Shown: positions 23,601-35,640 of the stretch, piece by piece
Position numbering within the stretch: the stretch's first letter is position 1
Layout of the letters: the number at the start of each line of letters is the position of its first letter
DNA from: Pterois miles
Lineage: Eukaryota; Chordata; Actinopteri; Perciformes; Scorpaenidae
Reading direction: 5' to 3'
DNA length: 64,000 bases
Assembly (NCBI GenBank): GCA_947000775.1
Contig: CAMQGK010000299.1
Coordinates: forward strand, 14,198,001 to 14,262,000
Notes under the pieces: generated by a model
Told to the model about the DNA's origin: nothing
The model's input: the letters and a program-made list of their open reading frames with translations, nothing else
Databases searched by the model: none
Program-made: the position numbers and the translations under genes

Positions 23601-24278
23601 TATGATAAGTTTGTCAGACTTATACTTTTGGCTAAAAGTACCTGGAAGTGACCGTAACTCCAGCAAGGCTCCCCATTAGACTCCATTCTAATTTTGGCAG
23701 ACTGTTCTGGAGAAGAGCAAAAGTGAGCAGTTTTTAAAGCTGCTCTCCTGGATACATTTTTGACACTACACACACAAAAACACAGCAGATCTGTTCATCA
23801 GAGTCTTGTGACTCGTCTCATATTAATATTGAAGCGATAGGAGTTACGGTTTTTGAGTAAGCATTTGTTTGGTACAATTGCTTCAGCCTTTTTCAATGTA
23901 ATCCTGTCTCCTCTAACTGCAGCTGTAAGCAGTTACAGGTTACCGTGGCGCATGCTACCACTGTAAAGAGCCTGCATAACTTTTCATTAGGTCTGTATCT
24001 ACAGTAGGTATCCGATATTCCATTAATCCCCTTTGACCTTTAAATTTGGGACTGCTCCTCAAGTAAACACAGTAATCAGGTTTCCTGGCCCTCAGCTGAG
24101 CCTAATTGAAGACACTCAACTGAGAACTCAATTGTGTAAGTGTGATTTAGTTAGTGCCTGGCCTAATTAAAGTCCTGGAAATGACCTCTAAAGTTCTGTG
24201 TGGCATTAATCAGCTAAGACACCTCATCAGCCACCAGAGAAAGGTCTGCAAGAGCCTTCAACCACATGGCATTAAATC
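23601..24278. other. Noncoding sequence; candidate conserved element 24003-24265
   Basis: The right part is unique in the window, moderately AT-rich and dense in potential binding sites (CCTTTGACCTTT, AAGTAAACA, CTAATTGAAG, CTAATTAAAG, CATTAATC). That is typical of developmental enhancers. No alignment is available to confirm. Confidence 0.3.
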
Positions 24279-24279
24279 G

Positions 24280-24301
24280 GTGTGTGTGTGTGTGTGTGTG
24301 C
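24280..24301 (+). repeat. (GT)n microsatellite
   Basis: About ten GT units. Confidence 0.9.
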
Positions 24302-25447
24302 TGTGAGGCTGATTTCCTGGTCTTTGACCTCCGGCACAGCTCTGACAGGATCAGCCACACTGTGGTCTATTGACAGCCCTAATCCTACCTCCGTGTTCAA
24401 ACCACCATCGCCTGCCACCATTCTGATACAGCACACGTTCCTCATTTCCCCCGACATGTGGTCCACGCACAGGGACCCGAGTTGTTTTTAGAGTTACACC
24501 CCCATCATCCCCCTCGCTCCGGAGAATTCTCGCTCACCTCCTGCCCACCCTCTGCAAACATTTGCTTGGATCTGTGGAGGTAATGCATGCAAGTTTTGAT
24601 TAAAGCTCTCCCTTATGTTTTTTGGCTCAGAGCTGCTCAACCATTAACGCCTGTGCCATGACCAAATGGATTGTGCAGCGGTGCCAGGGCCCTGCCTCTC
24701 AGCCTGCTCTGACTCTCCTCCATCCAGCTACATATTAAAAACTGCACCTTTAAATGCCTCTTAATGTTCTTCTTGCCCTCCCTTGACCTCCGCATCCATA
24801 TGTTCACTTGGACAACTTTTGAGCTATTTAGCAGTTCCTTGGCCATTAGCTGATGCTTTGCAATAACTTCAGGAAGAGTCTGAACTAAGTGGAAAAGTTC
24901 TAGTAAGAGTTAATACAAATGAATTTTTAAGGATAGTAGTGATGGAACTTAGTTGACAAAATAATTAAACTTTTATAGGAAACTGTCCTCCCAAGAATTA
25001 CAAAAAAAACCCAGACATTGTCATTTAATTTGACGGACTGATTAGTCCCAGATTTATATTTTATTTCATCATTTTGAATGAATAGATACAGAATAATTAT
25101 GTCAAAAACATGCCTTGCCATGTGTGTGACATGATCATATAGGTCCAGGACAATAATCTGTATCAGGGCCTTAGTGGGACTAGCAGAGAGGCAAAGTCCC
25201 GTCCCTTCTTGTGGACCACCATAGGACCTTATTTCAGAAAAAAATCTGAACATATTTACATATCATTTTTTGATTTTGCCTCTCTATATATTAATGTATA
25301 ATATGTCTTTTCAGGCTTCAAGTAATTGTGTCCAGCTTGCCAGACAACGGACCTATCAGCATCCTGTGAGGAGCTACTGGCAGCTACAGCCGTGGCTTAG
25401 GTGTGTGTGACGCGACACACTGAGGCGACTGTTCATTCTAAACAACA
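24302..25447. other. Noncoding sequence, nothing recognised
   Basis: No supported exon. 25320-25447 may already belong to the element carrying the RecQ-like fragment. Confidence 0.4.
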
Positions 25448-25654
25448 ATGGCAGCTCCTGAAGAGGTTAGCCTAGCTGCTGCAATGGCATCGGTTATATC
25501 AGAACTGGAGAGTATTTCTTCATTGAAAGAAAAGCAAAGGCTGACGGCTGAAAAAGGTGTTTTCACTCTTCTCCTGAGTGGCTTCGGCAAGAGTCTGATT
25601 GACAGATGGTTCATCCAATTACCTGTCAAGCCTTTTCCAAACATTTTCCAATGA
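25448..25654 (+). pseudogene. RecQ-type helicase N-terminal fragment inside a probable transposon remnant
   Basis: A 68-codon frame opens ATGGCAGCTCCTGAAGAG. Residues 20-50 contain LESISSLKEKQR, resembling the RecQ motif 0 region, and LLLSGFGKSLI with Walker A residues GFGKS (45-49). In RecQ-like proteins the second part usually reads LPTGFGKSLIYQ. Here the Pro-Thr is changed, and the spacing from the conserved Gln to the Walker A is short by several residues. After IDRW the homology ends and the frame closes. No DEAH box or other helicase motifs follow. Teleost genomes carry mobile-element proteins with this helicase type, so a deletion derivative of such an element is the best reading. Confidence 0.55.
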
Positions 25655-26459
25655 CAGCTTCTCCGACCATCTGGAGGGTCAGGTTACCCCCCTTCCCAGC
25701 CGAGTATTTTTTTACAGTCCCTAAACTGCTGAATTTTGTTAAGGAAACATATATCATTTTAAACTAAACTATTAAATAACATGTCGGTCCAATTTAGTTC
25801 CTGACACACCTCACCAACCCAATCTGTCAAGAGTAAAACCCAGAGAGGTTTGTCTTTCTACCTTCCAGATTCTCCTTTGTGCCCCGGTGCTTAAGCTCAG
25901 TCGTTTTGTCTTATCACATTTTCACACAGTCCCCTCTGCAGCTTTGACAATTTTGAAATGCTGCTTTTGTTCGTAGCACTTGAAAAGAGAGAATGAAAGG
26001 AACAAGGCCTCAGAGAATCGCAGTGCCATCAGCATTAATGCAGGCGCTCTCCATCTGCTGTGGAAAAGCAGTGTGACGCATGCCAAGGAGGCACTGGGCA
26101 CAAGTAACGCACTTCACTGAAAGTTACATGTTGCTGTGTTTGTGTGTGCACACACATGTAGGTATTCTGTACTTTATAAGAGCTTACACCATTGCTCTGC
26201 TTAGTGGAATCATGTCCAACAGCGGATCAAATAAGACGTGGGAAGTTGTCAGCTTTAAGTTTTTTTATATCATTCTGTAGCTTCAAAGTGATGGTCTTTA
26301 TGTATTCAAATCCGAACATTCAAATTTTGGTTAAAGTCTGTATGTTTTAACATCAAAAAGCTATTTTCCCAAGCCTTTCTAAAAACTTTTTCCCACATGA
26401 TGTAGGTTTCTGCATGATGCTGCTGCTATATATACAGTGCATCATATATTAATGTTACA
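25655..26459. other. Noncoding sequence, nothing recognised
   Basis: 25655-25720 may be the far side of the RecQ-bearing element. No further structure could be supported. Confidence 0.4.
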
Positions 26460-26815
26460 TGCAGTAACTCGGATGGCGGTCGGCACGCTCTCAGTTTGGA
26501 GAAGCAGACAGGATTACTGATATGGAAGCTGAGCAATGTACTGCTGTGTGGATGAAACATTAGCTTGGATCGGAAAGTCACAGAATAACACAGACAAACA
26601 GATCGATGCAGCTCCTGTGTTTTGAGAGATAAAATTACTGTTGTGAATATAGTCTGGTGGATTTCTGCTGCTCTCATCCACAGCCACTTTACCTCACCCT
26701 CAGACAGCCCTTTCTGATGGGGGACTGAAGACATTATATCTCTCTGTTCAAAGCCACCAGACTGCAGTCACAAAAACAGTATTTGTACCTCATAGTACAT
26801 GGAGTACACATATAA
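26460..26815 (+). repeat. Dispersed repeat fragment (family S)
   Basis: ATGGAAGCTGAGCAATGTACT (26523 onward) matches the reverse complement of 59415-59445. GCCACCAGACTGCAGTCACA followed by AAAACAGTATTTGTACC (26752-26790) matches 59280-59320 in direct orientation. The two loci therefore share segments in different arrangement. Class unknown. Confidence 0.5.
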
Positions 26816-26951
26816 CCCTATTTCAAAAAATCTGATATATAACCCAGTTATTTCCAATCTTAGCACAGCTAAATTTGACTCAGCTAATGCTAATGTTCAC
26901 ATATTCATAACCTTATCGATTAGCTTACTTTGGTAGTGGGCGTTTCCATTT

Positions 26952-26969
26952 AAAAAAAAAAAAAAAAAA
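26952..26969 (+). repeat. Poly(A) run
   Basis: About 18 A residues. No retroposed body was identified before it. Confidence 0.85.
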
Positions 26970-29205
26970 CAGAAACGAATGCAGATGATCCTGCCCTTTA
27001 AAGTACCCGCTGGCACTTCATGAGCTCCGTTTCCATCCAACTGAATGTATGCATGAGCTGCAGTTAACTACGAATGATGAACACTTTCCTGGTGCTTGTT
27101 TTCCTTCAGCTAATCTCCTGTTTTCTACATGTTCGACCTGTCATTGAGGTTTCCAGATACTGCATAACCGATGCCATGCTTTGCTCCTCTGAGGTTTGAG
27201 ATTAAGGAAAAGTGAGAGGAGCACAGTTGATAGATTTGTGATTTTATTGGCTGTTTCGGACTGCGAGGGACTTGCGGGAAGAAGACAGTGATAGAAAGTG
27301 GGAAATTGGGGAAAAGAGAAGATGATGAAGAGAGGGCGAGGAAAGTGAACATTAAATCATCAACGGTCTCTTTGCACAACCAGGACTCCTTAGATTTCTT
27401 TTTCTTGCTTTCATTCATGACATAGATTCAGAGAGAGGGTGCTGTTAATATGTTATGTCATAGGAGACATGGAAAAACTGTGGAGCAAAGTGTTTCCACA
27501 GCTGGCCCCACGATGGGGCTCCACGAGGTGGACTGTGGCCTCACCACAGGATCCACCATCAGTCATTAACTACACGTGCCAATCATACGCTTAGCTTCCT
27601 CGGTGCCAATCACGGATTTGATCTCTGCTTTCATTCCTATCTTTTTCTTTTTCTTTTGGCTACATTTGGCATTTGGATACAAGGATAGGTTACAATCTAT
27701 TCATACATTGGCAATAAAAAACAATTAAAAGTCTATATAAAAAGTTACATACAGTCCCTTTAATATTCTTTTAAACACACTGTGATGTAATTGTAAGCAG
27801 ATGAAAGGACATTTTAAAGTGTATTGTCATAACTTCTGTCATGAAGAAAAACTACAAAATAGCAAGAATCTGACTTACTCATATGTGATTAACTGTTTAT
27901 AATCTACACATTTATACACACAAACTGTGATTGTTGATATTAAAATGTGTTGAAAACTTCTGAGGAAGTTTCAGTCTTCATCAGCAGATGGTGTTTGTCA
28001 TGGAGACTGAAGTAAGACAGAGTATTTATGAACAGATAATTACTTGACTAATAATTATGATAAATTGATATAATTAATAAAAGAAATAAATACTTCATCT
28101 TCATATAAAATGATATGGCCTATCCATCACTATACTTTTAGCCTAATGTATGAAAATCCCTATAGGAATGAACTGTTAACCAGTATGTATAATCTTTGAA
28201 TGAATGAATGTGGTCTGATTTCTGCTGTAGTACAGAATGTTTCATGAGGAAATGAGACCAACATCATGTACAATATAAAGTGCTTAAATAGTAATGGCAA
28301 AAAGAAAGTGTGCTATTAAAAGTGCTGAGCGTAGCATAAACTTAATGTTAAACACCACATTAGCTTTTGGGACCAAACATGTATAAAATAGAGGCAGCAT
28401 TAATATTTATGAGTCAGCACTAACAGCTCTTCTCTTTATCTCTTAAGTATTCACTAAGATCTGTTATTGATTGTGAGGAAAGTGCTATCTCCCTGCAGAG
28501 GCCGAAGCGGAGAGGTCATAGTGACTGCTTTGGACCTGAGAGGTCACTGCCGACAAATTAGTGTGTTGATGGGTCACTGAGAGGGGTCGTGAGCCCGCAG
28601 GAAGAGGTCAGGGGTCAAGTTTGTCCAAACATAAACTCACAGCTACTGTGAGCTGCACCTACTGTCAGGAGCTGTGCAGGCTTACATAGTGGTGAGTAAA
28701 AAGAGGGTGAACTGCTGCAGCCTCACATTTCTATGGGCTTTTCTTTACAGCATGCTTTAACCCATTTGTGCTCAAAGACTATTGAGTATGATAAGAAAAA
28801 CGTTTTATCTGACTGGTCAAAAGTCTTGAAATTTGGCACGCACACACACTGGGCAAGTATCTAACAGTGCACTTTGACATTTCTAGATCACATGAAATAT
28901 CACACTTTTATAATAGTCAAAATCAGGATTAATGAAAAATGCTAACACTCTGTTTATTAAATGTTTTCCATATGATTTTTTTACACTGCATACACAAATC
29001 TTTGATATTCAACTATGAGTTCATAGATACCAAATACTAGCAGTATGACAAGAAAAATCCACTTCTCAGTCAAACTGTTTGACCAATTTTGAAAGCCCAG
29101 AGAACATTTCCATTGAAGTAAATAAAGTATTTCCGTTGTGGGAACAGATGGCTTAAAGAGCAGCTCCATCAACATTTGTTAACACTTGTTTTTAGCTATG
29201 TTAGT
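26970..29205. other. Noncoding sequence with one repeat end
   Basis: 27685-27763 (GGTTACAATCTATTCATACA, GCAATAAAAAACAATTAAAA, GTTACATACAGTCCCTTTAA) is the right terminus of the TTAAAGG-ended family seen complete at 38487-39531. The rest shows no gene or bounded repeat. Confidence 0.45.
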
Positions 29206-29760
29206 ATCAAAATTGCAATTTGTCCAAAACCTTTGACTAAACACTAAACAATGACATTCCCATCAGCCTTAGGTGTATTTTGTGTTACTTGTAATTAGCA
29301 AACATTAGTGTGCTAACATGCTAAACTAAAGTTCTGAACATGATAAACATTATCTAACTATAAAGAAAGGCATTTCTGTGTTTCCCTATATGTGTGGGTG
29401 TCCTTCGCATATCTCGAGAAACGTTCATTCGATCTCCTTCATTCGTGGAGGGTGTATTGCTGGGGACCCAAGGACGTGCAGTGTTGAAGTTCGTGCAGTT
29501 TTGACACACGACACCTTCCGTATTAATAAACTTTGAATAAACAAGCGATAGCGTTCCATGCAGCAGTGACGGCTTTGCTTCAGGGCTCTGCAGACCGAGA
29601 TCTAAACACTTCTTCACTTCCATGGAGTCAATGAGCGATGAGTGGTGGAGTGGACCCACAATAGACCCCTTTTTGTCCTTTTTTTCGGGGAGCACAAGGT
29701 CTTTATGGGGAGACAGCAGGTCAAGAGTAGATGTCACATAGAAGTGGTGGACATCATCTG
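29206..29760. repeat. Probable interspersed repeats of unknown class
   Basis: 29206-29345 has the TGTGCTAACATGCTAAACTA motif common in fish dispersed repeats. 29370-29600 (TCTCGAGAAACGTTCATTCG, TTGCTGGGGACCCAAGGACG, AATAAACAAGCGATAGCG) also resembles a common dispersed fish repeat. A 127-codon antisense frame here shows no protein family features. Boundaries are not defined. Confidence 0.4.
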
Positions 29761-30034
29761 AAAGCTGGGAACCTGAAGATTAATTTGAGATGCTGCTCAG
29801 CACTGTGTGTCAAGTTGTTCTAGTCATATAACATAAATAAACATGAATGAATGAATTGAAATAAATTGTAAAAGTGTACAAAAGCTTCGAACATTATAAA
29901 CTGTGGCAGCAATTTTAGGGCTGATAGCATGTTACACAGATTTGGTGTTAAATTTAATCATTTTTTACCACTCAAGAATAACTAAAATGATCAACAATCC
30001 CTTCAAAATACCACATTAAGATAGCAAGTTATGC

Positions 30035-30330
30035 AATTCTAAGACTGTTTAGGGACCCCAGTGTGCAGAAATGTATTTTTAGAATACAGCATGAAAAAAA
30101 TTGCATGTTTTTTTGCCCTAAACTGCATATGATTATCATAAAGTGGGCATGTCTGTAAAGGGGAGACTGGTGGGTAGCCACAGAACCCATTTTCAGTCAC
30201 ATATCTGGAGGTCAGAGGTCAGGGGACCTCTTTGAACATGGCCATGACAGTTTGGAGCATCATTTAGCCTCCTTCCCAACAAACTGACGTGACATACATG
30301 GTACTAATTCCATAGGTTTCCGTTTATGTT
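30035..30330 (+). mobile_element. Family A-related miniature element fragment
   Basis: AACTGCATATGATTATCATA, AAGTGGGCATGTCTGTAAAG, GGGAGACTGGTGGGTA, then AGGTCAGAGGTCAGGGGACC match the internal part of 13740-14478. The left flank GGGACCCCAGTGTGCAGAAA matches 8325 onward. Confidence 0.7.
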
Positions 30331-30688
30331 ACTCTTGACACTCACTCACTTGACATTTACTCTCTACTGAATCTGCTTTGTAAAAAAATGTCTATGATCT
30401 TATCTGTATCCACTTTACCCTTCATCACTGAACAACCTCATCTGGCTCCACTTTCCTCTTCCTGAATGAAAAGTGTTGTAAGTCTTCGCTCGTCTTTTTT
30501 TGCAAGATTGTAGTACAGTGTGTAAATTGGGTTGTGCAAAAGAGAAAGCTGCTTAAATCTACCGTGTGTGCAGGCAGTGTGCAGATATTTTCTATCGCTC
30601 CATTACCTCCCTATTGATTGAAGGGCTGGATTTGATGTGTTAATCCGCTCTCCCTGGTGAAAGATTCCCGTCTATGGAGACGCTAAAT
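30331..30688. other. Noncoding sequence, nothing recognised
   Basis: No gene or repeat could be supported. Confidence 0.45.
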
Positions 30689-31319
<631 letters not shown>

Positions 31320-31690
31320 TCCTCCGGTGTCCTCTAGTGCTACTAATGGAGGAAGGAAGGAAAACAACCAATCAGAGCTGATCTGAGGTCAGCCATCCAG
31401 CTACCGTGTATGAGAACTGCTCTGATCAAACAGTCAAACTAGGCAGCGCTTATCAAATATGAATCAAATGTTCTCAAAAACATCTTGTAGTTACTGTTTA
31501 GCCGTAAAATGAAAAAAATTGTGACCCGGCAGCCATGTTGAGATCAGTTTAGGAAATACCAAGCACTGCCCACCAGCCGGAGCACGGCCAATAGGAACGC
31601 TCCCTCTCTCTGAAATGACCTGTGATTGGTGAAAGTCTCCCGTCACGATTAGGTTGTTTAAAGCCTGAAAACAGAGCCATGAGGAGGAGC
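31320..31690 (-). repeat. TTAAAGG-ended family (family G), internal fragment, minus orientation
   Basis: The reverse complement shares, in order with 38487-39070: CCTGAAAACAG, CCAATCACAGGTC, AATAGGAACGCTCC-type, GGAGCACGGCCAATAGGAAC, CAGCCATGTTGAGATCAG, GAATCAAATGTTC and CGCTGCCTAGTTTGACTG segments. It also overlaps the fragment at 46570-46690 (CCAATCAGAGC, TGATCAAACAGTCAAACT). Confidence 0.65.
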
Positions 31691-32384
31691 AGAGGTCTGT
31701 AAACTGATTAAACACTTTTAAGCCAACAATATCAGGGACCAATTGTTTATTTATATTATAATAAATACATTAATTTATGAAAATAGAAATCTAGATTTTC
31801 ACTTGCGGCACCAAAAGGATAAGATCCTGTCCTGAGTAAGTATTAATTATTTAGAAATACATGTTTAAACATCTACAGCCTATTAAACTTCATTGTCTTG
31901 TGTAGTTAACACAATTGATGAATTAAAAACCGACAAATACGTCTCATTTCCAGTAACTGTGTCCCATTTCTGTGCCAGCTTCTTCATTTGGAAACACTCT
32001 TCTACTCTCCCAAGTCCTGAGACACTGAGTGAAATGAACCATTTTGAAATCTTATCAAATAAACATGTTTGTGAGTTCGTCTGCATGTACTGTGTACCGG
32101 TGTGTGCGTCTCATAAATATATGAGACATAACAGAATCCCTTTCTGACGTCTGAATTAAGACTTTCTGTCTGAAACTCTTTGTCTCCCAGCCAGTCATTT
32201 ACTTGCAGGTTCATGAATATGTCTCTGTAATGTGTTTCTGTATTATCCGAGATTAAATCCAATGCAGTTTTTAGTGTCACATTGTCAAGCGAACTTGTTT
32301 GTAGTGTTGTTTAATTTATTGCTTCTGAGCATCCCGTCTCTTTTGTTTGGTTGAGCGCTTCTTTTCCAGACCACAGTACCAAAA
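31691..32384. other. Noncoding sequence, nothing recognised
   Basis: No gene or repeat could be supported. Confidence 0.45.
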
Positions 32385-33194
32385 AGGAGTTCATAATTTT
32401 TATGTACTTTTCAGAGATATACTTAACTGAAGTATACTTGGCTCATACTGACAAGTATACAGAAAAGTTTAAGTATACTTAGCTTATAATTTTATTTAAT
32501 CGTTTGATCAAGATAGAAAAATCTAAGTTAGTGTACTTGTGTTATAAAAACTGTTTATTAGTTTACTGAATATACCTTAATGAACACTTTCATAAACTAT
32601 ACAGTGGGTTTCAAGTATATTCAAGTATACTTGTAGTATAAAAACTGTTAAACTAGTAGTTTTCTGAGAGTATAATTTAAAGTGCACTGTCATACACTAA
32701 AGTGGGCTACCAGTATAAAACTAGTTAGTACAACAAAAAACTATTAGTAGTTTTTTTATACTTACTTTATACTTTTTTTATACTTGAGTATTAGTATACT
32801 TACACTTAAAGCATACTTTTATAAACTAAAAAGTGGACCAATTTAGTCCCAAGATGTATTAAAGTAGCACACTTACAAGTACGAACTTGTACACTATCTA
32901 TATACAAATAGTACAGTTGCAGTCCAAAGTAAGACAAATGTAAACTAGCTGTGTACTCAAAGTTTACTATTCTTACACTTAAAGTATTCTTAAAAGTATA
33001 CCTTTATAAATTAAAAAGTGGGCCTAAGTAGTTATTCCATTAATATCTATTAGTATACTTACTACATAAAGTGTACTTGGGAAATATATAAGATAAGATA
33101 AGATAAGATATTCCTTTATTGGTCCCACAGTGGGGAAATTCACATACTTGAGCTTTACTTAAGTATACGTCATAAAATGAACTTGGAGTATACT
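32385..33194 (+). mobile_element. AGTATACTTC-ended element (family T), interrupted copy
   Basis: Dense in TATACTT, AAGTATAC and AGTATACTT motifs in both orientations. It aligns by order with 44301-45509 and ends GGAGTATACT (33185-33194). It is noncoding. It is interrupted at 33088-33142 by a retroposon tail, and it supplies the uninterrupted version (CCAATTTAGTCCCAAG, 32838-32853) of the site where the copy at 44301 carries an insertion. Superfamily unknown. Confidence 0.7.
33088..33142 (-). mobile_element. Severely truncated retroposon tail, (TTATC)n-ended
   Basis: On the minus strand GTGAATTTCCCCACTGTGGG, ACCAATAAAGGAATATC, then TTATC repeats. Only about 55 bp of the 3' end was inserted, into the family T element: compare GGGAAATATACTTGAATTTT at 45450-45475 without it. 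Confidence 0.8.
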
Positions 33195-34166
33195 TCTTTT
33201 GGTAAGGATTACCTGCTTCGTGTTTCTGTTGTTGCCACTGAGCAGGATTTCTTTTCACCGATCTGTTGCTCCCTCCTTTTCTCCGGACAGAGGGAACCCC
33301 TGCACTTACAGGAAGACAGTATCAGACTCACTTCATGGCCAAAATGCACCGGCTCCACATTTTCCAGCGGCCGACGCAGTACTGACAAATAAAGCAACAC
33401 TCACATGAGAGCGCCGCCGCTTGCATGAACCACAGCGCAGAGCAGCGAAAGGTTAAAAGCTCCTGGGGCCTGCAGACACATTTTTCAGGGGGTCGGGTAA
33501 TAGGATCAGGGCTTCCATAACTCCCCAGAACAGCCGATCCTCCCTCCTTTCTGCCCGTTTAGCCTTCAAAGAGAAAGTTTGTGTGTCTGTGACGGCTGGT
33601 CAGGGGGTTAAGAGGAAAGTGCATTTTTTCGGTCACAAACTCAATTTCCGTGGTGAGCTGAAGAGGCCATGCTTTAAAACCCAGAGCATAAAGCCTGTTT
33701 AATTTGTCCCACATACGGCATCCTGAACCTCTCTCTGGTACAGAGTCCTGATTGCTCGAGCTGAAGAATGACTATCCAGCTATTTTTCTCCAGGTCTTGA
33801 CCCTTTGTAACTCTAATAATAACACATTCTGTATTCTGTCATGTGTCTGTGTCATCCTGTCTTTATGTTGTTATCGTAATGTGGAAAATTTGTCAGCGAA
33901 GGAAATGAGGCCAAACAAATTAACCCTGTTTCTCATTATTAGCAACCACAACATGTTACTTTACATGACAGAAGATAACAGTTCCCATACATGCTGTACA
34001 TGCCTAACAAAAACATACAAGGCTTCAAATCTGCATCAAATAACCAAAGATAAAATGTTAGATAACCAGATTACTGCAGCCCACAAAGAGTGCAGTCAGA
34101 CAACAAAATGCACAAATTGCCATGTCAATGGCAATGATTCCTTATCAAGGACCTAGCAAGGATTAT
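33195..34166. other. Noncoding sequence, nothing recognised
   Basis: A 134-codon frame at 33752-34156 has no motif, biased codon use or splice support and is judged random. Confidence 0.45.
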
Positions 34167-34500
34167 ACAACTCCATCCATTTGCAACCCCTTATCTGGTT
34201 AGGGGTCACGGGGAGGTGATCCCAGCTGGTATTAAGCGAAGACGGGGTACACCCTGGACAGGTCGCTAGTCCATCGCAGGGTACATAAAGACAGACAACC
34301 ATTTCAGCTTGTTCACACACTCAATTTACAGTCATCAATTAACCTGCACGTCTTCTGACTGTGGAAGGTAGCTGGAAAACCCGGAGAAAACCCACGCTAA
34401 CACACACAATGGGAGAACATGCAAACTCCACACAGAAGGGCCCCAAGCCGGATTCAAATCTGCGATCCTCTTGTTGTGAGGCTACAGTGCTGCACCACCA
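34167..34500 (-). repeat. tRNA-derived SINE, near full length, minus orientation
   Basis: On the minus strand: GGTGGTGCAGCACTGTAGCC, TCACAACAAGAGGATCGCAG, ATTTGAATCCGG (B-box remnant), GTGTGGAGTTTGCATGTTCT, GCGTGGGTTTTCTCCGGG, GCGATGGACTAGCGACCTGT, CCAGCTGGGATCACC and the end AATGGATGGAG. This is the common piscine SINE whose other copy is at 40846. The central part resembles the conserved core of V-SINEs, but the family name is not certain. Confidence 0.85.
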
Positions 34501-35028
34501 TTATACAACTCATGTCAATCAAAAATTAAAGTATCAAATATTATGAATAAACACAGCTTACTGAATTTTGTATTTGTGTTTGTGGCAGGTGGCGAGGAGC
34601 AAGATCACAGAACCTCCAGAGGCTTAACACGGCATGGTGTAGGAAGCAGGCAGTGAGTGAGTGGGAACGGCTGGCAGACTGCAGAGCTGAACACAGGAAA
34701 AACAGCTTTAGGTCAAAAATGTCAGACTTGAAGAAAGACAAGCTACAAGGTAGATGGCCTGAGATGTGCGCTTACCACGGTGGGTGACTGAACGATCTGG
34801 ACTATGGAAGGAATCCCCAGACTGCAGAAGTTGAATGATTGGTGATTGCTCTCAGGTGTGCCAGCCACATACGCCTGCAGGAGCCCGGAGACCACGCCCA
34901 CTTGCAAAGACACACATACAAAGAGAAGACAAAATGAGAAACAAAAGGGCAGAGAAACACTGGGAAACACGGAAACACAGGGAAACACTGGGGAAACTGG
35001 ATTAGATTCTCCTAATATAACACATTTA
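34501..35028. other. Noncoding sequence, nothing recognised
   Basis: Contains GGGAAACAC-type short repeats at 34955-34998. No gene could be supported. Confidence 0.45.
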
Positions 35029-35640
35029 TCAGCTCCGACTGGGGGATCCTGAGGCCATTGTGGAGATATAATCTCTCCACCTAGTCCTAGGTCTTCCCTG
35101 TGGCCTCCTCCCAGCTGGTTGTGCCTGGAGCACCTCCCCAGGGAGGCACCCAGGGGGCATCCTTCCCAGATGAGCCAACCACCTCAGCTGGCTCCTTTCA
35201 ATACAACGGATCAGCAGCTCTACTCCGAGTCCCTCATAGATGGTTAATAGATAGCTAAAGGGAGACGTCAGCCACCTGAGAAAACCCATTTCCGCCGCTT
35301 GTACCTGCGATCTAGTTCTTTCAGTCATGACCCAGCCCTCATGACCATGGGTGAGAGTAGGAACAAAGACTGGCCGATAGTACAAGAGCTTTGCCTTCCG
35401 ACTCAGCTCTCTTTTTGTTGCGGTAAAGCGAATGCAATACCGCCTCCGCTGATCCGATTCTCCAGCCAATCTCACGTTCCATTGTCCTCTCACTGACGAA
35501 CCAGACCTCGAGGTACTTCAACTCCTTCACCTGGGGTAAAGACTCGTTCCCTACCAGGAGAAGGCAATCCATCGGTTTCCTGCTGAGAACCAGGGCCTCG
35601 GATTTAACGGTGCTGATCTTCAAGCTGTGATATGTAAACG
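35029..35640 (-). pseudogene. 5'-truncated, frameshifted LINE (non-LTR retrotransposon) reverse-transcriptase ORF end
   Basis: Two overlapping minus-strand frames make up the C-terminal part of a fish LINE polymerase protein. The upstream frame (35339-35623) holds ISTVKSEALVLSRK and the LPQVKELKYLEV segment. The downstream frame (35029-35493) holds KRELSRKAKLLYYRPVFVPT, the LTHGHEGWVMTERTRSQVQA stretch, RSQLRWLAHLGRMPPG and GRRPQGRPRTRWRDYI. The break lies near 35410-35440. Catalytic reverse-transcriptase motifs and endonuclease would be upstream and are absent. This kind of sequence is sometimes annotated as a host protein but is a dead mobile element. Confidence 0.9.

Noticed and set aside
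29354..29737. 127-codon minus-strand gene
   Set aside because: No recognisable family, no biased codon use, and the DNA resembles a dispersed repeat.
33752..34156. 134-codon plus-strand gene
   Set aside because: Composition looks random and no motif or splice context supports it.
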